Source: Planctomycetaceae bacterium (GTDB lineage: Bacteria; Planctomycetota; Planctomycetia; Pirellulales; Pirellulaceae). Taken from it: 6,405 bases of DNA. Position 1 is the stretch's first letter. Each line of letters begins with the position of its first letter. Under the pieces are notes generated by a model that saw only the letters and a program-made list of their open reading frames with translations, searched no databases and was not told the origin of the DNA. Both the position numbers and the translations under genes were made by a program. The stretch spans positions 10,858 to 17,262 of the forward strand of contig PADE01000232.1 in assembly GCA_002702965.1 (NCBI GenBank). Reading direction: 5' to 3'. Below are positions 1 to 5,355 of the stretch, one piece after another.

Positions 1-3000
1 GCGGTCGCATTGACCAGCCGTTTTGACTACCGGCAACTGCAGTTTCGCGGAAACCTGAAGACGGGGGAGACCGCGGACCTGACACGGATGGTGAAACTCC
101 TTGCCCCCGCCCGGACGGTGACCGTTTCGCCGCTGGGAGTGGTCCGCCCGCTCGTCGATGGCGAAGAACAGTTGGTGTTTAGTTTTGCGGGTCGGGAAAT
201 CCCGGTTGCTGTCCAGGTCAGCGGCGCCCAGCAGAGCCCGCCCATCAGTTTTGTGCAGCACGTGCAGCCGGCCTTCTCAAGGATGGGCTGCAATGCGGGG
301 ACCTGCCACGGCTCCCGCTTGGGAAAGAATGGTTTCAAACTTTCGCTGCGTGGCTACGACCCGCTGTTTGACCACCGCGCATTCACCGACGATATCGGCG
401 CGCGGCGAATCAACCGCGCCGCTCCCGACCAATCTCTGATGTTGCTCAAGTCCACCGGTAGCATCCCCCACGTCGGTGGCGTGCGTACCAATCCCGGCGA
501 GCCGTATTACGAAATGGTCCGACAGTGGATCGCCGAGGGGGCCAGACTGGATCTCGACGCCCCGCGGGTTCAGTCGGTGGAAATTCTACCGCAGAACCCC
601 GTACTGCCGCGGGCGGGCATGCACCAACAGATGATCGTGTTAGCCACCTTCCAGGATGGGACCGTACGGGATGTCACCCGTGAGGCGTTTGTCGAGAGCG
701 GTAATATCGAAATCCTGGAAGCCGATGAGCGTGGTCTCCTGACCTTGTTGCGCCGCGGTGAGTCCCCGGTACTGGTGCGTTACGAAGGCGCCTACGCAGC
801 CACCACGCTGACCGTGATGGGAGATCGCGACGGTTTTGCATGGCAGCAGCCGGAGAGTCGCAATTACATCGACGATCACGTGTACGCGAAGCTTGAGCGC
901 GTCAAGATCTTGCCGTCGACCCTCTGTACCGATGCCGAGTTTCTCCGGCGTGTGTACCTCGACCTGACCGGACTGCCACCGGGGATCACCACCTCGCAGA
1001 AATTCCTGGACGATCCACGCCCCAGTCGAGAAAAACGCGAATCCCTGGTCGACGAACTGATCGGTAGCCCCGACTACGTCGAGCACTGGACCAACAAATG
1101 GGCCGACATGCTTCAAGTCAACCGGAAGTTCCTAGGGGAGGAGGGCTCGATCTCGCTGCGCAACTGGATCAAAGATGTGGTGGCTCGCAATCAACCCTAC
1201 GATGAGACGGCTCGCCAGATCCTCACCGCGAGCGGATCGACGATCGAAAATCCACCCGCCTCCTACTTCAAGATCCTGCGCGATCCCGCGGCGATTATGG
1301 AGAATACGACCCATCTGTTCCTGGCCGTCCGTTTTAACTGCAACAAATGTCACGATCATCCATTCGAACGCTGGACACAGGATCAGTACTACCAACTGGC
1401 CGCCTACTTTTCACAAATCGGCTTCAAAGAGGATCCGTTGTACCGCGGAAAGAAGATCGGCGGCTCGGCCGTCGAAGGGGCCAAGCCGCTGGTGGAAGTG
1501 ATTTTTGACAAGAACGATGGCGGGGTAACGCACATTCGCACGGGCGAGACCGCGGCCCCTTCGTTCCCCTATGACCACGAAGATATGGCCGCTGACGACG
1601 CCTCGCGACGCGAGCAGCTATCGCGTTGGATCACCTCGTCGAAGAACCAGCATTTCGCACGCAGTTACGTCAACCGGCTGTGGGGTTACCTGTTTGGCAC
1701 CGGCATCATCGAACCGATCGATGATATCCGGGCGGGGAACCCGCCCACCAATCCAGAGCTGCTGGATGCACTGGAACAGGATTTCATCGCCAGTGGCTTC
1801 GACGTGCAGGTTATGCTGCGGCGGATTTGCAGATCGCGCACCTATCAGCATTCGATCACCTCCAACCAATGGAACCAGGACGACACGATTAATTACGCGC
1901 GGGCCATCCCGCGACGCCTGCCGGCCGAAGTACTCTACGACGCGATCCACTTGGCGACCGGATCGCAACAAAAAATTCCCGGAGTCCCTGCGGGTTTTCG
2001 TGCTGCGGAACTTCCCGACGTCGGGGTCAAAGTTCCCTTCCTGGACGACTTTGGACGGCCCGTGCGGGAGAGTTCATGCGAATGTGAACGAAGCAGTAGT
2101 ATGGTGCTAGGACCGATCATGAAGCTGATCAATGGTCCCACCGTCGCCAATGCACTGTCCGATCCGCAGAATGCGCTGGCCAAGCTGGTCGCGGAACAAC
2201 CCGACGACCAGAAGCTCATCGAGACCATCTTTCTGCGTTTTCTAACCCGCCCCCCGACCGCCGGCGAGCTAGCGATCGGGACCGAGGCCTTGGCAACGGC
2301 TGGCGACGGCCACCCCAAGTTGGTGGCGGAACTGGAAGCCTACAAACAGAGCCTCGCTGAAAAACAGGCGGTCTGGGAGAAAACCGTGGGAGCGGTCCCC
2401 GAGTGGGCTCCGCTTGACCCGACCGAGATGAAATCCGAGGCGGGCGCCGAATTGGCCCACCTAGACGACCACTCGATTCGCGTTACGGGCAAGTTCGAAA
2501 AAGACGTTTACACGTTGGTGGCGATTACCGAGCTGACGGGAATCACCGGGGTGCGCCTCGAAACGCTGCCCGATGACGCGCTCGCGAACAAGGGACCCGG
2601 TCTGGCGGACAACGGCAATTTCGTCGTCAGTCAGTTCCAGCTTTCCAGCGGTCCCCAGGGAGATCCAGCCGTCAACACGCCGGTCCCCTTCGCCCGCGCA
2701 GCGGCCGATTTTAACCAGCAGGCTTACAATATCACCGCGGCCATCGACGGCCAGGACGGCAGCGGTTGGGCCGTCGCGCCTCAATTCGGCAAGCCGCATT
2801 ACGCGTTCTTCGAAACCAAAGAGAATCTGGGACAGGAAGGGGGGACGCGTCTGACGTTCACCATTCGGCAACAACACGGCGGTAAGCACAACCTAGGGAG
2901 ATTCCGCCTGTCGGTCACCCGTTCACAGCGCCCGCTGCGGATCGCTGCGCTGCCGGAAGATCTCGCCCAGGCCATTGCCGTTCCCCTTGACGAGCGGACA

Positions 3001-3174
3001 GACGAACAGCGGCAAGTGGTCTTCCAGCACTTCACCAAAGGGGATCGCGCACTGGCGGAACTCGAGGAGGGTGTCAAACTCAGCGCAGAACAACTCAAGA
3101 ACCGGCGACTGAGTGGGGTTCAGGACCTGGCCTGGGCCTTGATCAACAACGCGGCATTTCTGTTCAACCGCTAG
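1..3174 (+). CDS. Large planctomycete PSCyt2 (DUF1549)/PSD1 (DUF1553) protein with Ig-like domains, 5' end outside window
   Basis: Residues are counted from the TTG at base 10. The frame is open to base 1, and residues 2-50 already look like the middle of an Ig-like (BIG2) repeat (DYRQL, DLTR, SPLGVV), so the true start, and any signal peptide, lies upstream. Order of domains: Ig-like to about 72; PSCyt1-like site C94-NAGT-C99-H100 (CX4CH) followed by GKNGFKLSLRGYDP; second Ig-like about 186-271 (DGTVRDVTREA); PSCyt2/DUF1549 about 285-475 with RRVYLDLTGLPP and C444-NK-C447-H448-DHPFERW; PSD1/DUF1553 from about 530 (YVNRLWGYLFGTGI, FGRPVRESSCECERSS, FLTRPPT). A beta-rich module of about 775-975 separates FLTRPPT from the usual family ending QDLAWALINNAAFLFNR. 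Cys-His motifs suggest covalent haem and an exported protein, but no member function is established to my knowledge. No DUF1501 partner gene follows within the window. Family assignment is firm; biochemical role is unknown. Confidence 0.93.
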   Translation, partial: AVALTSRFDYRQLQFRGNLKTGETADLTRMVKLLAPARTVTVSPLGVVRPLVDGEEQLVFSFAGREIPVAVQVSGAQQSPPISFVQHVQPAFSRMGCNAGTCHGSRLGKNGFKLSLRGYDPLFDHRAFTDDIGARRINRAAPDQSLMLLKSTGSIPHVGGVRTNPGEPYYEMVRQWIAEGARLDLDAPRVQSVEILPQNPVLPRAGMHQQMIVLATFQDGTVRDVTREAFVESGNIEILEADERGLLTLLRRGESPVLVRYEGAYAATTLTVMGDRDGFAWQQPESRNYIDDHVYAKLERVKILPSTLCTDAEFLRRVYLDLTGLPPGITTSQKFLDDPRPSREKRESLVDELIGSPDYVEHWTNKWADMLQVNRKFLGEEGSISLRNWIKDVVARNQPYDETARQILTASGSTIENPPASYFKILRDPAAIMENTTHLFLAVRFNCNKCHDHPFERWTQDQYYQLAAYFSQIGFKEDPLYRGKKIGGSAVEGAKPLVEVIFDKNDGGVTHIRTGETAAPSFPYDHEDMAADDASRREQLSRWITSSKNQHFARSYVNRLWGYLFGTGIIEPIDDIRAGNPPTNPELLDALEQDFIASGFDVQVMLRRICRSRTYQHSITSNQWNQDDTINYARAIPRRLPAEVLYDAIHLATGSQQKIPGVPAGFRAAELPDVGVKVPFLDDFGRPVRESSCECERSSSMVLGPIMKLINGPTVANALSDPQNALAKLVAEQPDDQKLIETIFLRFLTRPPTAGELAIGTEALATAGDGHPKLVAELEAYKQSLAEKQAVWEKTVGAVPEWAPLDPTEMKSEAGAELAHLDDHSIRVTGKFEKDVYTLVAITELTGITGVRLETLPDDALANKGPGLADNGNFVVSQFQLSSGPQGDPAVNTPVPFARAAADFNQQAYNITAAIDGQDGSGWAVAPQFGKPHYAFFETKENLGQEGGTRLTFTIRQQHGGKHNLGRFRLSVTRSQRPLRIAALPEDLAQAIAVPLDERTDEQRQVVFQHFTKGDRALAELEEGVKLSAEQLKNRRLSGVQDLAWALINNAAFLFNR
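289..309 (+). other. PSCyt1-like CX4CH putative haem c site within the first gene
   Basis: Encodes C-N-A-G-T-C-H, preceded by RMG and followed by GSRLGKNGFKLSLRG. The spacing is CX4CH rather than the usual CX2CH. This glycine-rich CNxGxCHG form is, from my knowledge of the family, common in planctomycete proteins of this architecture. Haem attachment is inferred from the motif and not demonstrated. Confidence 0.6.
1339..1353 (+). other. PSCyt2 CX2CH motif (CNKCH) within the first gene
   Basis: Encodes C-N-K-C-H followed by DHPFERWTQDQYY, the hallmark of PSCyt2/DUF1549. The spacing is the standard CX2CH of c-type cytochromes. Together with the upstream CX4CH site the protein has two candidate haem or metal sites. 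Confidence 0.65.
2332..2934 (+). other. Beta-rich module inserted before the C-terminal tail of PSD1 in the first gene
   Basis: About 200 residues with the recurring planctomycete pattern of a conserved tryptophan (VPEWAPLDP), ITGVRLETLPDDAL, GPGLADNGNFVVSQF, AADFNQQAYNITAAIDG, GWAVAPQFGKPHYAFF and LGRFRLSVT. The pattern resembles carbohydrate-binding or jelly-roll-like modules attached to PSD1 proteins. It lies between FLTRPPT and the terminal QDLAWALIN motif, so it reads as an insertion into PSD1. Ligand binding is inference only; boundaries are approximate. Confidence 0.5.
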
Positions 3175-3604
3175 CATTTGGGCGCCGCTCAGCCCTTCCT
3201 GGTAGGTCCCGCCCGCGGTTCCCCGCCAAGGGCCGCATGGTCGCGCTGACGGCTGCTGATCGCCAGGCGATCCCAACGCCGGACCCGGTTGGGGATCGGG
3301 ATCACCGGGCCTTATGCCATGTGCTGGAGTTTCCGCTCGTTCTCTCAGGGCGGAAGCGAGATCGGCTCGTTCCGGCAATCGAGTCGGCGACGATCGGCGT
3401 TTTTTCGCCGCGGTGACGATCGCGGCCAGCACCGATTCCGCCGAGCGACCCGGGACCCGTAACGCAAGCCTCCGAACCGGCACAGCTTGCCGATCCTGCG
3501 CGACTGGAATTTTGCGGACGAAAGCGACTGGCCGTCCGAGTTTGCCGATCTGGAATGCTGTTGGATCTTAAAACGGCCGTTTCCCACTGCGCCGCGCCAC
3601 AGCG
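3175..3604. other. 430-base stretch with no supportable gene; weak inverted repeats
   Basis: No recognisable protein, tRNA, tmRNA, SRP RNA or RNase P RNA signature was found on either strand. Short stem arms are present: GCCCTT at 3192-3197 with AAGGGC at 3228-3233, just after the stop of the large gene; GATCGCC/GGCGATC at 3258-3272; CCCAAC/GTTGGG at 3272-3293; TTCCGC/GCGGAA at 3331-3355; and CGGCG/CGCCG around six T at 3395-3410. None is followed by a T tract, so none is a classical intrinsic terminator. GCTCGTTC occurs twice, 30 bases apart, at 3335 and 3365. The stretch must hold the 3' end of the upstream transcript and probably a promoter for the small gene, but I see no convincing -35/-10 pair. 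Confidence 0.6.
3258..3293. repeat. Two adjacent inverted repeats after the large gene
   Basis: GATCGCC and GGCGATC flank a single A (3258-3272). CCCAAC and GTTGGG follow immediately (3272-3293), with CCGG/CCGG inside the second loop. They could be a factor-dependent termination region, but there is no T tract and the distance from the stop codon is about 85 bases. The repeat is seen directly; the function is a guess. Confidence 0.3.
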
Positions 3605-3757
3605 ATGACCGAACCGGAAAACCAGCACTCCCTGGTGGACGAGATCGACGCGCGTCAAAACGCGGTGCTCCTCGAACTGGACCGTTTAAATAACCGGATC
3701 GAGACGCTGTTGGAAGACTACCTGGGGATCGAAGAAAAGTCCCGCGAAGCGGCCTAG
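3605..3757 (+). CDS. Small acidic coiled-coil-like protein, 50 aa, function unknown
   Basis: ATG to TAG, 50 residues, beginning MTEPENQHSL and ending EEKSREAA. An in-frame TAA at 3569-3571 closes the frame upstream, and this is the only ATG after it. There is no clear Shine-Dalgarno sequence, which is not unusual in planctomycetes. Residues 10-40 are strongly helical with heptad spacing: I14, V21, L28 and L35 alternate with Q18, L25, I32 and Y39. The protein is acidic (13 Asp/Glu against 5 Arg/Lys) and has no signal peptide or membrane segment, so a cytoplasmic oligomerising or partner-binding helix is the simplest reading. It lies 226 bases before ubiE on the same strand. The periodic hydrophobic pattern argues that it is real; I do not recognise a named family and assign no function. 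Confidence 0.6.
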   Translation: MTEPENQHSLVDEIDARQNAVLLELDRLNNRIETLLEDYLGIEEKSREAA

Positions 3758-3794
3758 ATCGGAGCGCCCCGGAATTCCTTGACCCGCTCAAGCC

Positions 3795-3825
3795 AGCGCC
3801 GCCGCGAGTGAATCGCGGCCGCGCT
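3795..3825 (+). repeat. Strong GC-rich hairpin 37 bases after the small gene
   Basis: Arms AGCGC-C-GCCGCGA and TCGCGGC-C-GCGCT pair as 12 base pairs with one internal C-C mismatch around the loop GTGAA. No T run follows, so it is not a textbook intrinsic terminator. It may end or stabilise the small-gene transcript, or act in the ubiE leader. Confidence 0.55.
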
Positions 3826-3844
3826 ACCGACCTCACCGTGGCAG

Positions 3845-3862
3845 GCACCGCTCTTGCGGTGC
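3845..3862 (+). repeat. Perfect 7-bp hairpin GCACCGC-TCTT-GCGGTGC
   Basis: Perfect stem with a four-base loop, expected to be stable. No T tract follows. Its arm sequence recurs in both orientations over the next 80 bases. Confidence 0.55.
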
Positions 3863-3870
3863 GCGACAGA

Positions 3871-3889
3871 CGGTGCGTTGCGAGCACCG
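3871..3889 (+). repeat. Perfect 6-bp hairpin CGGTGC-loop-GCACCG
   Basis: Stem arms are the reverse arrangement of the hairpin just upstream, so either left arm could pair with either right arm. This would allow mutually exclusive RNA folds; no function is shown. Confidence 0.45.
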
Positions 3890-3973
3890 CCGGTCAGCGG
3901 GTATGCTGGCGATCCGCGGGCTCACCGCTGCGGTGCACCGGAGGGTGTCGCGGGTGCTCGGAATCGTAGCGCC

Positions 3974-3979
3974 AAGGAG
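3974..3979 (+). promoter_or_regulatory. Ribosome binding site AAGGAG that fixes the ubiE start
   Basis: AAGGAG sits four bases before the ATG at 3984. The reading frame is open further upstream and includes another ATG at 3903, but only the 3984 start has this site and gives the expected UbiE N-terminus. Confidence 0.75.
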
Positions 3980-3983
3980 TTCG

Positions 3984-4694
3984 ATGAACCTCGACAAGAC
4001 CAACGCGCGCGTGCAGCGGATGTTCGGTGAAATTGCGCCGAAATACGACCGCATGAATCACCTGCTGTCGATGCATGTCGATCGCTACTGGCGTTGGCGG
4101 ACCGTCCGCATGGTACAGACCCAAGATAGCGCACCGATCCTGGACGTGTGCACCGGGACCGGTGATCTGGCATTCGCCTTTCATCGACGCACCAAAGGGC
4201 GTCTGCCGGTGATCGGCACCGATTTTTGCAAAGAAATGCTCGCCGTGGGAGAAGCCAAGAAACAGCGCCGTGGGATTCGCGATGAACTGACGTTCGTAGC
4301 GGCCGACGCCCAAGATCTACCCTTCTCTGACAACCATTTCCAGATCGTCTCGGTGGCCTTTGGGTTGCGTAACATCGCGGATACCGACCGGGGACTGCGG
4401 GAGATGACGCGGGTCTGCCAACCGCGCGGCCAGGTCGCGATTCTCGAGTTTTCGATACCCGCCTGGCAGCCTTTCAAGATGCTCTACGGGTGGTATTTTC
4501 GCCACGTTTTGCCCCGCCTCGGTCAGCTTCTCGCACGGAATCGAGAACAGGCCTACAACTACCTGCCGCAAAGCGTCAGCGAATTCCCGTCGGGCGCGGC
4601 GCTCGCGCAGCGCATGCGCCAGGCCGGTCTCCAAGAAGTCCGGTTTCATCCGCTGACGTTGGGGATCGCGACACTCTACATGGGGACCAAATGA
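3984..4694 (+). CDS. ubiE: UbiE/MenG-type demethylmenaquinone (or demethoxy-ubiquinol) C-methyltransferase
   Basis: This 236-residue class I SAM-dependent methyltransferase adds the ring methyl group in the last step of menaquinone synthesis, or a C-methyl in ubiquinone synthesis. The family signature YDRMNHLLS is at residues 21-29, SAM motif I ILDVCTGTGDLA at 52-63, the acidic end of the next strand at D80 (GTDFCKEML), D108/D111 and FGLRNIADTDRGL at 126-138, and the second signature RVCQPRGQVAILEFS at 143-157. The C-terminal GIATLYMG matches the family ending. Length is normal. The position near residue 33, often His in Proteobacteria, is Asp here. It overlaps ubiX by four bases (ATGA), so the two are translationally coupled. 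Because planctomycetes generally make menaquinone, the MenG role is preferred. Confidence 0.93.
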   Translation: MNLDKTNARVQRMFGEIAPKYDRMNHLLSMHVDRYWRWRTVRMVQTQDSAPILDVCTGTGDLAFAFHRRTKGRLPVIGTDFCKEMLAVGEAKKQRRGIRDELTFVAADAQDLPFSDNHFQIVSVAFGLRNIADTDRGLREMTRVCQPRGQVAILEFSIPAWQPFKMLYGWYFRHVLPRLGQLLARNREQAYNYLPQSVSEFPSGAALAQRMRQAGLQEVRFHPLTLGIATLYMGTK

Positions 4695-5287
4695 AGACTT
4701 TGGTGGTCGCGATCACTGGCGCCAGTGGCGCCGTATACGCCCGTCGCCTATTGGAAGTGCTCTGCGAAGCGGGCCATCCGGTACGGCTCTCGGTGAGCCC
4801 AGCGGGAGCGGCCGTGATCCAACAAGAGCTCAACGTCGCGAGGCCACAAGCGGCGCCCAGTGAGATCATCGAGGAGTTGATCGCCCCCTGGTCAGAGCAG
4901 ATCGAGACCCACCCACACACCGATCTGATGGCGCCCATTGCCAGCGGTTCCTTTCCCACGGCCGGCATGGTTGTCTGCCCCTGCTCGGGCGGGACTCTCA
5001 GCGCAATTGCCCACGGCGGTAGCGGTAATCTGATCCAGAGGGCCGCCCAGGTGCATCTCAAGGAACGGCGCCGGCTGATCCTGGTACCGCGTGAAACACC
5101 CCTGTCGCTGGTCTCACTGGAGAACATGAAACAGGCGTACCTGGCGGGTGCCTCCATTCTGCCGGCGATGCCCGGGTGGTATCACGGGGTGCGTTCGATC
5201 GACGATCTGGTCGATTTCGTGGTCGCTCGGATCCTCGATCAACTGGAGCTAGAGCATCGTCTAATGGAACCCTGGGGCGCGAGTTAG
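4691..5287 (+). CDS. ubiX: UbiX-type flavin prenyltransferase
   Basis: This 198-residue flavoprotein joins a dimethylallyl group to reduced FMN, making the prenylated FMN cofactor of UbiD-family decarboxylases. The start ATG overlaps the ubiE stop. Evidence: the N-terminal FMN loop AITGASGAVYARR (7-19), ASGSFPTAGMVVCPCSGGTLSAIAHG (split 84-109), NLIQRAAQVHLKERR with R117 and K124, the PRETPLSL segment with R134 and E135, LENM, and PAMPGWY with Y164. These correspond to the prenyl-phosphate-binding and catalytic residues described for Pseudomonas UbiX. The common PCSMKTL and SDNL forms are PCSGGTL and SGNL here. A UbiD partner is not in the window. In the futalosine menaquinone route the equivalent protein is sometimes called MqnM. 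It is expected to be a soluble dodecamer. Confidence 0.93.
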   Translation: MKTLVVAITGASGAVYARRLLEVLCEAGHPVRLSVSPAGAAVIQQELNVARPQAAPSEIIEELIAPWSEQIETHPHTDLMAPIASGSFPTAGMVVCPCSGGTLSAIAHGGSGNLIQRAAQVHLKERRRLILVPRETPLSLVSLENMKQAYLAGASILPAMPGWYHGVRSIDDLVDFVVARILDQLELEHRLMEPWGAS

Positions 5288-5355
5288 AGAGGTGGGATTC
5301 GGTCGGCGCGGCGCTGCGTGCCGCCGCATTCAGGTCGACAACCGGTTGCGAGGGC

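Larger units (their letters stand above)
3758..3983 (+). promoter_or_regulatory. Structured 226-base noncoding leader upstream of ubiE
   Basis: This gap contains at least four inverted repeats in succession: 3795-3825; GCACCGC/GCGGTGC around TCTT at 3845-3862; CGGTGC/GCACCG around seven bases at 3871-3889; and CACCGC/GCGGTG at 3923-3935, overlapping the palindrome CGGTGCACCG at 3931-3940. The same CACCGC-type arm recurs in both orientations, so alternative pairings between hairpins are possible. It must contain the ubiE start signals unless ubiE is co-transcribed with the small gene. No riboswitch class is recognised and no clear promoter hexamers are seen. Confidence 0.4.

Noticed and set aside
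3314..3571. Plus-strand 85-residue open frame in the gap
   Set aside because: Low-complexity Arg/Ser/Ala/Thr composition, no recognisable family and no ribosome binding site. Its stop merely sets the upstream limit of the small-gene frame.
3175..3604. Structured RNA gene (RNase P RNA, tmRNA, SRP RNA or tRNA) in the gap
   Set aside because: The conserved sequence blocks of these RNAs were looked for on both strands and not found.
3487..3693. Plus-strand 68-residue frame starting LPILRDWNFADESDW
   Set aside because: The first 30 residues look somewhat protein-like, but the start would be TTG, the frame turns into low-complexity sequence, and its 3' half overlaps the better supported 50-residue gene in another frame.
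3779..3807. TTGACC at 3779-3784 as a -35 promoter element for ubiE
   Set aside because: No acceptable -10 hexamer lies at 16-18 bases downstream; that position is inside a GC-rich hairpin stem.
2923..3887. Long minus-strand open frames of about 180 residues across the gap and the small gene
   Set aside because: Translations are rich in Arg, Pro, Ser and Gly with no domain-like pattern. They overlap the 3' end of the large gene and the small gene antisense, as GC-rich shadow frames do.
3873..3983. N-terminal extension of UbiE to an upstream start such as ATG 3903
   Set aside because: The added residues do not resemble the family, cover the hairpin region, and lack a ribosome binding site, whereas ATG 3984 has AAGGAG at a usable distance.
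5176..5355. N-terminal extension of the UbiA-like protein inside ubiX
   Set aside because: The extension is an Arg-rich out-of-frame reading of ubiX. The family N-terminus begins near the ATG pair at 5356/5359.
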